Shown here: positions 8,930 to 21,965 of the stretch, in pieces
Layout of the letters: the number at the start of each line of letters is the position of its first letter
Numbering within the stretch: the stretch's first letter is position 1
Source: Bacteroidales bacterium
GTDB taxonomy: Bacteria; Bacteroidota; Bacteroidia; Bacteroidales; F082
Assembly (NCBI GenBank): GCA_030683155.1
Contig: JAUXMV010000013.1
Coordinates: 1-50,655, forward strand
Direction of reading: 5' to 3'
Length of the DNA: 50,655 bases
Notes under the pieces: model-generated
The model's database searches: none
Seen by the model: the letters and a program-made list of their open reading frames with translations, nothing else
Told to the model about the DNA's origin: nothing
Program-made: the position numbers and the translations under genes

Positions 8930-10648
8930 ATGAGATATTTTTTCACTTTAGTCATTCTTTTAACAAGCCTTATTGGAAAAGGACAGCAGCAAAGCGCCAA
9001 AACCAATTTTCGTCCACCTATGGATCTGACGATTTTTCTTTCCGGCACTTTTGGTGAAATGCGTTCAAATCATTTTCACTCAGGGATAGATATTCGAACT
9101 CAGGGAGTTGAAGGACATCTTGTTTTTGCAATAGAGGACGGATTTGTAAACCGTGTTGCAGTTTCTGCAGTTGGATTTGGAAAAGTTGTATATCTTTCAC
9201 ATCCTAAAACTGGCCATGTTTCCGTTTATGCACATCTTCAGCGTTTTAATAAGGAAATTGGGCAGTATGTAAAAAACCAGCAATATAAAAACGAGAGTTT
9301 CTCGGTGAATTTATTTCCTGAATCGAATCTTTTACCTGTAAAAAAGGGCGATTTGATTGGTTATGCGGGCAATTCCGGTTCTTCGGGAGGCCCTCATCTT
9401 CATTTCGAAATCAGGGATGGAGCCACGCAGGAGGTACTGAATCCACTTTATTTTGGGTTTAAAACCAAAGATTTTATAAGACCAAACATCAGTCGTTTGG
9501 CCATTTATCCTGAAGGAGATAAATCACGCATCAATGGCCGCAATGCTGCAGCTTTTTTTGAAGTTCAGGGCTGGGGTGAATCACACAGAATCAAGGACAA
9601 TGCGGCAGTAAAAGCCTTCGGTGAAGTTTCTTTTGGGATTACAACTTACGACACACACAACGATACACCTAACAAGAATGGCGTTTATTCTATAGAGCTT
9701 TTCATAGATTCTGTCAAAATTTTCGGTTTCAAAGCCGACCGTTTTTCGTTCGATGAAACGCGTTACATCAACAGCATGATCGATTATGGTTTTCTAATCA
9801 GAAACCAAAGCAGGATAATTCGCACGAAGATTGACCCACTAAATAAGTTGAGTCTTTATGATGGCATGAAAGGAAGAGGGACGTTTGTTTTTGAAAATGG
9901 CAAGAAATATAACGCTGTATACGTAATAAGCGATTTTCATGGCAATATTTCAAAACTACCTTTTGTGATTTCAGGAGAATTGCCCGCAGATACTTCAGTT
10001 TTGAGCACCAAGGACACAATTGGGGAATTAATCAAAGTCAGAAATGAACACAAAATTACCGCTCAAAATTATGAGGCATCCTTTCCGGCAGAGACTTTTT
10101 ATCGTGACGAACGCATCGTTCATAAATCTGAAAAGAGCAGCAAATACCTTTCAGACATCGTTACTGTCGGAAACCGCGAAATACCCGCACATAAAAGTTA
10201 CAAACTGGCGATAAGACCTGACAATCAATCTGTTTCAAAGGAAAAATTGTTGATTGCAGAGCTTGGAAAAGATAAGAAAACGACAGCAATAGGAGGGAAG
10301 TTTGAGAATGGGATGCTTGTTGTTTCAACGCGTTCCCTGGGTGATTTTGTAATTCTCGCCGATACCGTCAGTCCTGTTGTAAAAGCTTTAAACTTCAGGA
10401 ACAACAGCAATATTGATACTTTGAAAACTTTGCGTATTGAAGTCAGCGACGATTTATCCGGTATTGATTCGATTAAACCGAGCCTGAATGGAAAGTGGCT
10501 GCTCATGGATTATGATGCAAAAAACAACCTGCTTGTTTATGAATTCGATGAACGTCTGACTATGGGTGAAAACCGTTTCAGATTGGTTGTAACCGATAAA
10601 TGTAACAACTCGACTTCATTTGAGGCTGTTATCTACAAAACCAAATAG
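8930..10648 (+). CDS. M23-family metallopeptidase, exported
   Basis: A 572-residue exported peptidase. A signal peptide covers residues 1-19 (cut near GKGQQ). The lysostaphin/LytM-type zinc domain spans about 30-175 with HxxxD at His50 and Asp54 (HSGID) and HLH at His156 and His158 (GGPHLHFE). The rest (180-572) is a long beta-rich C-terminal region with repeated Ig-like features, including a last module with DDLSGIDSI. Family members cut cross-links in peptidoglycan or act as inactive activators; all four zinc/catalytic residues are present here, so activity is likely. It follows the HAD gene closely and is followed 23 bases later by the MalY-type lyase. Confidence 0.92.
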   Translation: MRYFFTLVILLTSLIGKGQQQSAKTNFRPPMDLTIFLSGTFGEMRSNHFHSGIDIRTQGVEGHLVFAIEDGFVNRVAVSAVGFGKVVYLSHPKTGHVSVYAHLQRFNKEIGQYVKNQQYKNESFSVNLFPESNLLPVKKGDLIGYAGNSGSSGGPHLHFEIRDGATQEVLNPLYFGFKTKDFIRPNISRLAIYPEGDKSRINGRNAAAFFEVQGWGESHRIKDNAAVKAFGEVSFGITTYDTHNDTPNKNGVYSIELFIDSVKIFGFKADRFSFDETRYINSMIDYGFLIRNQSRIIRTKIDPLNKLSLYDGMKGRGTFVFENGKKYNAVYVISDFHGNISKLPFVISGELPADTSVLSTKDTIGELIKVRNEHKITAQNYEASFPAETFYRDERIVHKSEKSSKYLSDIVTVGNREIPAHKSYKLAIRPDNQSVSKEKLLIAELGKDKKTTAIGGKFENGMLVVSTRSLGDFVILADTVSPVVKALNFRNNSNIDTLKTLRIEVSDDLSGIDSIKPSLNGKWLLMDYDAKNNLLVYEFDERLTMGENRFRLVVTDKCNNSTSFEAVIYKTK

Positions 10649-10671
10649 ATTTTAACTTTTAGAAAAAGCAA

Positions 10672-11832
10672 ATGCACTACGATTTTGACAAAATATCTGA
10701 ACGCGAAGGCACAGCCTGTGTTAAATATGACTTACGCGAAATGTATTTTAAACGCGCTGATGTACTCCCAATGTGGGTTGCAGATATGGATTTTGAAACA
10801 CCTGATTTTATTCGTGAGGCTATCATCGAAAGGGCTTCGAATCCATTGTACGGATACACTTTCAGAGATGAAAACTATTATTCAAGCATAATTAATTGGT
10901 TAGAGCGCAGGCATCAATGGCATGTGGAAAAAGACTGGATACTTTTTACTCCGGGTGTTGTTCCTGCATTGAATTTGGCTGTGCTTTCATACACCAATCC
11001 CGGCGACAAAATCATTGTTCAGCCACCTGTATATTTTCCATTTTTTACCGCTGTAAAGGATCACAACCGTACGTTGGTATACAATCAGTTGATCAAAGGT
11101 GAAAAAAACTACAGCATCAATTTTGAGCAACTTGAAGAACTCGCAACGGATGCTAAAATGCTCATTTTGTGCAATCCACACAATCCTGTGGGCCGTGCAT
11201 GGACAAAAGATGAACTGGAACGTATAGCTGAAATTTGCTTGAAGAATAATGTCTTGGTTTTATCAGATGAGATTCACAATGATCTAATTTTAAAAGGTCA
11301 TCGTCATCAGGTTTTTGCTGATATTTCTCCGGAAGTTGCTAATATTACCATTACTGCCCATGCGCCAAGTAAAACTTTCAACATTGCAGGCATGGCAACA
11401 TCATCTGTCATCATTTCGAATAAAGAACTGCGATTGAAATTTGAGAAAACTTTGAAAGCCCTGCATGTTGACATGGGAAATTTATTTGGTTTTGTGGCTT
11501 CCACCGCCGCTTTCAGCAAAGGGGATGAATGGTTGCGTCAGCTGTTGGAGTATGTTCAGAAAAATGTTGATTTTACCGAATCTTACCTTTTGAAACACCT
11601 GCCAAAAATAAAGATGTTCCGGCCAGAAGCCACCTATATGATTTGGTTGGATTTTGGTGCTTATGGGCTTTCCGATAACGAATTAAATCATCGGATGATT
11701 ATGGAAGCCGAGCTGGGTTTAAGTCAGGGTATCACATTTGGGCCTGGAGGAGAAAGCTGTATGCGTCTTAATGTGGCTTGTTCAAAAGAAATTCTTATTG
11801 AGGCATTGGAAAAGTTGCGCAAAGTTTTCTGA
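10672..11832 (+). CDS. MalY/PatB-type PLP-dependent C-S lyase
   Basis: A 386-residue fold-type I aminotransferase-like enzyme of the MalY/PatB group, expected to release sulfur from cystathionine or cysteine conjugates (beta-lyase). Features: the family start region LPMWVADMDFETP (residues 32-44), PLYGYT (58-63), CNPHNPVGR (167-175), SDEIHNDL (198-205), and the PLP lysine Lys234 in SKTFNIAG. A C-terminal Arg in SCMRLNVAC should bind the substrate carboxylate. Length is normal for the group. It is co-directional with the M23 gene and the cysteine-cluster protein, with no obvious pathway link to either. Confidence 0.92.
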   Translation: MHYDFDKISEREGTACVKYDLREMYFKRADVLPMWVADMDFETPDFIREAIIERASNPLYGYTFRDENYYSSIINWLERRHQWHVEKDWILFTPGVVPALNLAVLSYTNPGDKIIVQPPVYFPFFTAVKDHNRTLVYNQLIKGEKNYSINFEQLEELATDAKMLILCNPHNPVGRAWTKDELERIAEICLKNNVLVLSDEIHNDLILKGHRHQVFADISPEVANITITAHAPSKTFNIAGMATSSVIISNKELRLKFEKTLKALHVDMGNLFGFVASTAAFSKGDEWLRQLLEYVQKNVDFTESYLLKHLPKIKMFRPEATYMIWLDFGAYGLSDNELNHRMIMEAELGLSQGITFGPGGESCMRLNVACSKEILIEALEKLRKVF

Positions 11833-11850
11833 GTTATTTTGCTGGAGAGA

Positions 11851-12366
11851 ATGAACAAACACATCGAAATCTGGCAAAAAAAGAAGGATGAAGGCGTCCT
11901 TGGCACTTCAGTCCTTGCGCAGAATAAAAAGTTTCTGCAAGCTGCAATGCGTCTGAATGAGAAGAAAATCAATCAGAAAGCTGAAGAAATACACGATTCT
12001 GTATTCAGTAAACTTGATTGTCTGCAATGTGCAAACTGTTGTAAAAGCATCCCACCGATTTTGAATGAAACCGACATCAACAGAATTGCCAGACACTTAA
12101 GGGTAAAAGCTGCAACATTTAAAGATCAATATGTGCATCGGGATGAAGATGGTGATCTTGTAGTCAATCAATCACCATGTCCTTTTTTAGGAAGCGATAA
12201 TTACTGTTCCATCTATGAGGTCAGGCCCAAAGCCTGTCGGGAGTATCCCCATACGAACAATTTTGAGTTCAGAAAAAATATAAAGCTTCATGCCATCAAT
12301 GCCACCTATTGTCCGGGGGTTTACCATATTCTTGAGGAATTAAAAAATATAGGATCAGGTGTTTAG
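11851..12366 (+). CDS. YkgJ-family cysteine cluster protein
   Basis: A 171-residue protein from the ATG at 11851, which is preceded by GGAGAG. A TTG at 11839 would add four residues. It has the eight-cysteine arrangement of YkgJ-like proteins: CLQCANCC (about 52-59), then CPFLGSDNYCSIYEVRPKAC (about 106-125) and a last Cys in TYCPG. These cysteines are believed to bind a metal or Fe-S centre; the function of the family is unresolved. The N-terminal 45 residues are a charged helix. It is the last gene of the plus-strand run and converges on the AlgJ-like gene. Confidence 0.88.
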   Translation: MNKHIEIWQKKKDEGVLGTSVLAQNKKFLQAAMRLNEKKINQKAEEIHDSVFSKLDCLQCANCCKSIPPILNETDINRIARHLRVKAATFKDQYVHRDEDGDLVVNQSPCPFLGSDNYCSIYEVRPKACREYPHTNNFEFRKNIKLHAINATYCPGVYHILEELKNIGSGV

Positions 12367-12388
12367 GTTAAAATAATTTCCAAACACC
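12358..12388. terminator. Possible bidirectional hairpin between convergent genes
   Basis: GGTGTTT (12358-12364) pairs with AAACACC (12382-12388), and GG/CC inside extends the stem after one bulged A. The loop is A/T-rich. It spans the stop codon of the cysteine-cluster gene and precedes the end of the AlgJ-like gene. No clear T-run follows on either strand, so termination is only suggested. Confidence 0.35.
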
Positions 12389-12392
12389 ATAA

Positions 12393-13883
12393 TTATTTTG
12401 TCTCTCCAAATTTTTGATTGTAAATCCATTCGGCATCAAGGCGAACCATTTCGTCGACAGAAATCTGATTTTGGGCTGCTTTTTCTTTAACCTTTTCATA
12501 CCAATCCGGTGTACTTTCTATACTCATTGAAAGCATGAGAATATAATCTTTTTTGCGGGTATATTTTTCAGGATTTCGGGTATAGTCTTCAAACATCAGG
12601 TATTTTGCTTCACTGTTAAGCCTTTCTTCGATAGAAATATTCTTAGCCGTTGCATCCTTCATCAAACGCATAAATTCGAGATTGGAAATCCGCAGCTGAT
12701 TAGCAAAATATTCAAGCTTATCGCGCTCTCCGGGATAAAAAAGTTCATAGAGCTGTTCGTCGAAATTCCAGGCAAAATTATGATGAAAACGTTCGGTAAT
12801 CATAATCAGAAAGATGTCGTGCTTCATGATTTGCTCCCTAAAATTCAGGTCTTTGACTAAGCTGGTTTCTACACCGGCGAAATTCCAGTTGTGTTTGTTG
12901 TAATACCAAAAGCTTCCATCCGAAAATGCGTTTGCCATAACTTTTTCACTTTGCCAGTTAAAGTAAAAACTGTCACCAACTATTAAAATCCTGGCTGACG
13001 ACTTTTCGGAAGGTTGATGTTGAATGGTAGGATAAATCAATCCATCTGCAGGCGGCGGATACAATAGGTTCATAGCCAGCCAGATATCATCATCAGGATG
13101 ACGTGGTTTTTCTTTTTCCTCAAGACTTGTAATTTTAATCTGAGGTATACTCAAACCTGTTATGGATTGTAAGAAACTTAAAGTTGTATCTGCAGCAATA
13201 GCAGCCCCATAATAAGACCAATGTGTGCCAATTCTTGGAAAGAGTCGATAGGTGACTTGCTCACGCTTTTGAATGAAAAATTCATTCAGATCGAGTTTGT
13301 TTACATTGAGTGAATCCAGCGCATTTAAAAAGACCTTGTAATTGGATGGATTTTTTGCCGTTTTATTGTAACCAATTGGATAGCGATCCGGATAAACACT
13401 TCCTTTACCAGGTTCAAAAACCACAACGATCGTTTTACCAAGGCTCTTAAGTGTGTCCTGCACTTTTTTTAATATTTCAGCCTTTTCAATCCAGGCTTTT
13501 TCTCCGACAAAAAAATCACCTTTTACTGCACGGATGTAGTCTTCTTCATACAATTCAGCCTTTCTTCCAACAACTACGCCTTCGGCATTTGCTTTTTGCA
13601 AGAGTTTGTATTGTAGTTGATTGCTAATCCTGACCAGAGTTTTTCGTAATCCAATGTCTGCTTCAAGCAAGTCGTTAAACTCAGATTGAAAAGTGCCATT
13701 GTACCAATTTTGAAAGCTTAAGCTGTAAAAAGAAGGTTTGGCATTTTCGATAAAAGCTCCGGTTAGAGGCTTTTCGGCCACCAGATTTATTTCTCGTTGA
13801 ATAGCCGGAGCAACCAACACCAAAACAATCAACACAAATAAGAGCTTGCTTTTGAAGCTGTTTTGGGGGTTTTGGTTTTCCAT
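12393..13883 (-). CDS. AlgJ/AlgX-like SGNH-fold O-acetyltransferase homologue
   Basis: A 496-residue exported or membrane-anchored protein. One hydrophobic segment lies at about 12-27. Two motifs match the AlgJ/AlgX/DltD-like SGNH domain: GTHWSYYGA (about 217-225), containing the His/Trp pair, and ILIVGDSFYF (about 297-306), a GDSF block with the catalytic-type Ser. Family proteins move acetyl groups onto exported polysaccharides and normally work with a membrane-bound MBOAT acyltransferase. No MBOAT gene is nearby, so the partner is elsewhere or the substrate differs. It begins 17 bases after the T9SS-cargo gene and is probably co-transcribed with it. Confidence 0.75.
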   Translation of the reverse strand: MENQNPQNSFKSKLLFVLIVLVLVAPAIQREINLVAEKPLTGAFIENAKPSFYSLSFQNWYNGTFQSEFNDLLEADIGLRKTLVRISNQLQYKLLQKANAEGVVVGRKAELYEEDYIRAVKGDFFVGEKAWIEKAEILKKVQDTLKSLGKTIVVVFEPGKGSVYPDRYPIGYNKTAKNPSNYKVFLNALDSLNVNKLDLNEFFIQKREQVTYRLFPRIGTHWSYYGAAIAADTTLSFLQSITGLSIPQIKITSLEEKEKPRHPDDDIWLAMNLLYPPPADGLIYPTIQHQPSEKSSARILIVGDSFYFNWQSEKVMANAFSDGSFWYYNKHNWNFAGVETSLVKDLNFREQIMKHDIFLIMITERFHHNFAWNFDEQLYELFYPGERDKLEYFANQLRISNLEFMRLMKDATAKNISIEERLNSEAKYLMFEDYTRNPEKYTRKKDYILMLSMSIESTPDWYEKVKEKAAQNQISVDEMVRLDAEWIYNQKFGETK

Positions 13884-13900
13884 CTCGAAACAATTCTATG

Positions 13901-16900
13901 TTATCTGACAGTTCTGATAACCTTCTTTACGATAGTTTGTTGTCCACTTCTCAGAATGACGAGCATTGATCCTGCAGTCATATTATTTAGGTCGGGATAA
14001 TAGGTATAAGAACCATTTGCAATTGCATTTTCATCTGTTTTGTAAAGAATTCTGCCATGCAAATCAGTCACATATATTGAAAATGTTGAAGACTGCATTG
14101 CACTTACTTTTATTTGAAGTCTTTCTGCTGTTGGGTTTGGACTTACATCAAGGCTGAAGATGTCATTTCTGTCAGTTTCATCTATCGAGGTATAAATCTT
14201 CTTTGCCGGAAGCACGATATAATCAACCCACGCACAATCACTTCCTGCTACTACACTCAAATCTTTTTCATAGCGCCAACGGAATGTCTGCTCTCCGGCC
14301 TGCACAAGGTAGGCCGCGCGCGACCATGGTTTTTCTCCAGACCATTGTGCTATAGGCAAGCCGTTAACGGAAAATTTGAGGTAATCATAATTGTTTTCTG
14401 AAGAGACTTTGTAGAAAAACGATAAAGTATCTGGATATGCCACATCGTAGGATAAGGCCATTGTGGAAAAGCTGTTGTGGCCAATGGCTCCAGAGCGCGC
14501 TGAATATGCACCTTCATAGGGTGTTGTAGTCGTTATAAACCAAGGATTTTCACCAGCCATTTCCCAACTGTAAAGTGAGAAATCACCTGTTTCGAAGTTC
14601 TCAACAATCAGTGAAGTTAGGATTGGGATGTTGACACTAAAGTGATAATTGTTTTCGGCCTGAATTTGCAACAAAATGTCAACAACCTGCATTGGTTCAG
14701 CTGTTTCGCTGAGATAAATCTGAAAAATTGCATCCCAGTTCTGCTGGGGATGAAGAAAATCAGCAGTTGTGGTTGATGAAAGAATTGTAAGGTCAGGATG
14801 CTCAGAACTTATAATGGCCTGCAGCATATTCAGTCGTGCTCCACCTTTGTTTTGCAAACTCACGATCAAATTGGCTGTTTCACCCGGTTCGAGGATTCCA
14901 TTTTGTCCGTCATTGATATTTGTCGTCATTACAGCTAAATCGGGCGCATAAATTTTAAGTCTTAATGGGCGAGACCAGCTTCCAGAAACGCTTTCGTAGG
15001 AGAGGGTAAATTCTGCAGTATGTGCGTTTGGTACCTGAGTGCTTACTTCGACGGAGAAAATATCTTGCGCCAGAAATGATTCTCCGGCAACTAAAGATGG
15101 AATATCAATCTGACCATTGTTTATGGTTATGAAGGAGTCTTCGGATTGAAGTGTGAGCGATCCAGCTTCAAGGTCAAAGCTGTTGATATTTTGTAAATTA
15201 AGGTCAAGTGAAAAAGTTTCACCAAATTCAATTATCTCATTGCCACCTGATTGTACAGTATAATTCATCAGAAGTCCTTCGAGCTGAAGTTCCAGGGATG
15301 CCGTTTTCCGAATATTATTATTGTCAGCAACGAGAACCTTAAGGCTTTGGCCAGGAAAATAATCATAAATTTCTGCTTGCAAAAGACCTCTCTTTGACAA
15401 GGTAATATCATTGTATGCTTGCTGAGGTTCGAAAACAGTATGTTGTGAGACCAATGGTGTGAAGGTTCCCGTTTTGTTAAGAATTACATTGTTGATGCCA
15501 TCGCCTGCAGAGATGCCTGCAAATTTGGCAATAAAGGAAGCTGCAAGATGTGTCCCGTAAAAAAATTCAATTTTTCCATCTTCATGCAACTTTGCAGCCA
15601 TGCTTACTTCAGAATTCCCACTTTGACCATAGACCGATAATTTCCAGGAGACGATAATATATCCCTGACCTGTCTGCATCCATATTCCGTCTCCGGAGGA
15701 AGGATTTACATAAAAAGGCTTCGATAAGGATGGGGCAATGATTTTGTTTTGAATGAGATAGCTTTTTCCGGCAACGTAATAGGGCCATGTAACTTCTGAA
15801 GGCTCAAACATGATAAAACCATCCACAGCGGCATAAATGCGGTTGTATTTTTTGCCATAAAAAGGAAACTCAAAAGGCAAATCGATAGCTCCGGTGCCAT
15901 CATTGTTGTTGCTTACAGTAACCTGTTCTCCCAATACTGAAGGGAATGTGGTAACGCTGTTTGTTGTATCATATGTTTCCAGAAGATACCAGTTATATGG
16001 TTCTGAACCGCCTTCTGCCTCAAGTTGAACGCTGTTGGCAGCATATAAATTCAGTGGTGGGATTTCATCGGTGAGCACATTTACCGGATCATAATTTACT
16101 GTAGCTACAACCTCAAGAAAAGTGGTTGTATTGTTTTGTATAGGAACATTGTTATACAAAGTGCCCAGACTTATTGGCTCATCTCCCGTGTAATCAATCA
16201 GTTCCAATGAATTGATCATGCCCTGTGAAGAATTTGACGGATCATTTTCGACAATCATAAAGAAATACTTTGCAGTTTCACCAGGTTCAACATATTCAAG
16301 AAGAAGATTAAGGTCAAGCCCAATTTCGATTGTAGATCCGCCGCTGCCTCCTTGCATGGGATTGCATCCGCCTTGAAAGTCGAACATGGGAAATTGAATA
16401 ACATACTCAGGTTCTGTTGCTTCAGGGTCGGTAGCGACACCTGCCATGAGTTTAAGTTTGTTTCGACAAGGGTAAGTAATTGTTGTTTTTGCTGTAAGCA
16501 TCGGTGCATGGCTTTCTTTTGCATCGACAACCACAACCTGACTGTTCCAGATTCCACCCTGAGTATGGATGTCGGCAACAGTTTTATACATCATATAAGC
16601 AAATCCTTGATTACCCCAACCGGAAATACTCCCATAGGTGTTTGCCATTTTGAAACCACCTATTTCCCAGTCTCTGAGGTCAACTATACCATCTCCATTG
16701 ATATCAAGGTGGTTTGTGTATTGGCCGTCATTGTTGTAGTCGAAACGAATACTGTCATTGTAACCTACAATTGTCATAGCATGGTTTGGACTGCTTCCCC
16801 AACTGGTGATAACATATCTTCCGGCTTCAGGAGTTCCGGGTGGAAGTAAATTATTGGGACCGGTAAACTGAGAATAGAAACTGGCCATTCCACCATGCAG

Positions 16901-17497
16901 AGAGCCACTCCCATGATCATAAATCCAGTTCTTTAACTTCATCAAACCTTCAATCGTATTCGTGCGGATCGACCAAACGTTTTCGATTCTGTTCTTCATC
17001 GCATTGTAATACTTGTTATAGCCATTCATCCAGCGTGAAGCGCCTCCATTGGACATTCCGCCATAATCGGCAACATTTGGGTTGCCTGCATATTTGATAA
17101 TTTCAAAAGTCTCAAAATAGTTTATGCCTGCATCACTTCCGTTATTGAGAAAATTATAGGTGAAATGTGTTGCATATTGGTTTTCAGGCAGATTTCCAGG
17201 AACTAGACGCTTTGCGTTAATTTCATAGGTAAACTGAATTCCGATACTTGAGGCTTGCCCGCATTCAAGGCCAACTTGCGCTATGAGCGGACGCATATAG
17301 GGAAGTGCAGAATTGTCGACCACAGAAGGAAGAACACGTCTGAGCATATTGTCTGAAATTTGTAATTCAGGTATGCGCGATAAAACTATTGAATCTTGTG
17401 TTGTAAGTGGTTGAAGCTCATATGGCACATCTGTTTGTGCGGACAATTTCAGTGAAAACAGGAAAAGAGATAACGCAAAGAATTGAAAGACTTTCAT
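13901..17497 (-). CDS. Papain-like (C1) peptidase with T9SS type A sorting domain
   Basis: A 1198-residue secreted protein. Signal peptide 1-20 (cut near KLSAQ). The N-terminal 60-310 is papain-like: Cys79 in VGLECGQASS, His239 in PNHAMTIVGY and Asn286 in KMANTYG form the expected triad. A calcium-loop-like segment (residues 253-278, DYNNDG then DINGDGIVDL) sits inside the peptidase domain between the His and Asn. Then come beta-rich modules including CARDB-like repeats (near 740-1000), a jelly-roll-like region (about 1010-1110), and a C-terminal type A sorting domain (about 1120-1198, from VSPNPTAERL to VKKVIRTVR) that directs export through the type IX system and surface attachment. It is the first gene of a two-gene unit with the AlgJ-like protein. 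Confidence 0.85.
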   Translation of the reverse strand: MKVFQFFALSLFLFSLKLSAQTDVPYELQPLTTQDSIVLSRIPELQISDNMLRRVLPSVVDNSALPYMRPLIAQVGLECGQASSIGIQFTYEINAKRLVPGNLPENQYATHFTYNFLNNGSDAGINYFETFEIIKYAGNPNVADYGGMSNGGASRWMNGYNKYYNAMKNRIENVWSIRTNTIEGLMKLKNWIYDHGSGSLHGGMASFYSQFTGPNNLLPPGTPEAGRYVITSWGSSPNHAMTIVGYNDSIRFDYNNDGQYTNHLDINGDGIVDLRDWEIGGFKMANTYGSISGWGNQGFAYMMYKTVADIHTQGGIWNSQVVVVDAKESHAPMLTAKTTITYPCRNKLKLMAGVATDPEATEPEYVIQFPMFDFQGGCNPMQGGSGGSTIEIGLDLNLLLEYVEPGETAKYFFMIVENDPSNSSQGMINSLELIDYTGDEPISLGTLYNNVPIQNNTTTFLEVVATVNYDPVNVLTDEIPPLNLYAANSVQLEAEGGSEPYNWYLLETYDTTNSVTTFPSVLGEQVTVSNNNDGTGAIDLPFEFPFYGKKYNRIYAAVDGFIMFEPSEVTWPYYVAGKSYLIQNKIIAPSLSKPFYVNPSSGDGIWMQTGQGYIIVSWKLSVYGQSGNSEVSMAAKLHEDGKIEFFYGTHLAASFIAKFAGISAGDGINNVILNKTGTFTPLVSQHTVFEPQQAYNDITLSKRGLLQAEIYDYFPGQSLKVLVADNNNIRKTASLELQLEGLLMNYTVQSGGNEIIEFGETFSLDLNLQNINSFDLEAGSLTLQSEDSFITINNGQIDIPSLVAGESFLAQDIFSVEVSTQVPNAHTAEFTLSYESVSGSWSRPLRLKIYAPDLAVMTTNINDGQNGILEPGETANLIVSLQNKGGARLNMLQAIISSEHPDLTILSSTTTADFLHPQQNWDAIFQIYLSETAEPMQVVDILLQIQAENNYHFSVNIPILTSLIVENFETGDFSLYSWEMAGENPWFITTTTPYEGAYSARSGAIGHNSFSTMALSYDVAYPDTLSFFYKVSSENNYDYLKFSVNGLPIAQWSGEKPWSRAAYLVQAGEQTFRWRYEKDLSVVAGSDCAWVDYIVLPAKKIYTSIDETDRNDIFSLDVSPNPTAERLQIKVSAMQSSTFSIYVTDLHGRILYKTDENAIANGSYTYYPDLNNMTAGSMLVILRSGQQTIVKKVIRTVR

Positions 17498-17642
17498 GGA
17501 AAAAATATTGAAGATTTCGACGCCTAAATTACAATCTTTTGATTGAATAGCATCGTTTAGAAATAAGATTAGCGTCTAATTGACTAGTTTTAGCAATTGG
17601 ATTGCACAAAATTGAGCTTCTGAAAAAAGTGTAATTGTCAAT

Positions 17643-21244
<3,602 letters not shown>

Positions 21245-21301
21245 TGGATTTGTTTTTCAATTTAGGTTATGAGAAATGGCCTTTGCAAAATTAATGTATT
21301 C

Positions 21302-21919
21302 TTAGCGTAAATCATTATTATTGGAACCTGAATCAGTTTTTGAGAGAAGTAATTTGATTTGACCAAGAATTTTTTCTTTTTGTATTTGTCTGATAGATAT
21401 GGCAACAGTAGTAAAATACTGATGGTTCTCCAAAAAGCGAATCTGCTCATTGTACCAATAAGTTAAACAATCTGTATAGCCTTCAAAATGAATCCATTCC
21501 AGACGCAATTTGTGTGAAATAATATGATAATCTTCGCGGCCAAGATAATCAAGGTCTGCATCACAAAGAATTTCTTCCAACAGATTTTTTGGGTTCTGAG
21601 GCATTTTGGTTGCCAAAATCATGCTGCTTATTCGATTAATCTGATCTTCATTGTACCCGTATTCCGGCAGCAAATCTTTAATGTAGGTCACTGCTGCCTC
21701 CTCATGCCCGATGCGGTTCATCATCATGCCGGTTTCATGGGTAAGAGCGGCTGTTTGAAGCAAAAGAAAATCTTCAGTATTGAGTTCATAATGCGATGCT
21801 AAATTTTCCACTGCCTTGAGCACGTCATAAGTATGGCCAATATTATGATAATATAAATCTTCAGGAAGCTTATCCTCCAGCTCTTTTAACACAAATTTCC
21901 TTAACGCAAAATAGTTCAT
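21302..21919 (-). CDS. HD-domain protein (predicted phosphohydrolase-like)
   Basis: A 205-residue protein from the ATG at 21919 (MNYFALRKF); a TTG 30 bases upstream was considered and not preferred. It has the helical HD fold: first His in HNIGHTYDVLKA, then ALTHETGMM where the usual HD pair reads HE, and a later Asp in CDADLDYLG. HD proteins bind two metal ions and hydrolyse phosphate bonds in nucleotides or signalling molecules. The His-Glu replacement may alter metal binding. The gene lies 46 bases after a nucleotide cyclase gene on the same strand, so a link with cyclic-nucleotide signalling is possible but unproven. Confidence 0.75.
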   Translation of the reverse strand: MNYFALRKFVLKELEDKLPEDLYYHNIGHTYDVLKAVENLASHYELNTEDFLLLQTAALTHETGMMMNRIGHEEAAVTYIKDLLPEYGYNEDQINRISSMILATKMPQNPKNLLEEILCDADLDYLGREDYHIISHKLRLEWIHFEGYTDCLTYWYNEQIRFLENHQYFTTVAISIRQIQKEKILGQIKLLLSKTDSGSNNNDLR

Positions 21920-21965
21920 TGAGATATTTTTTAGCTTTTTATTATTCAAAACAACGATGATAGTC

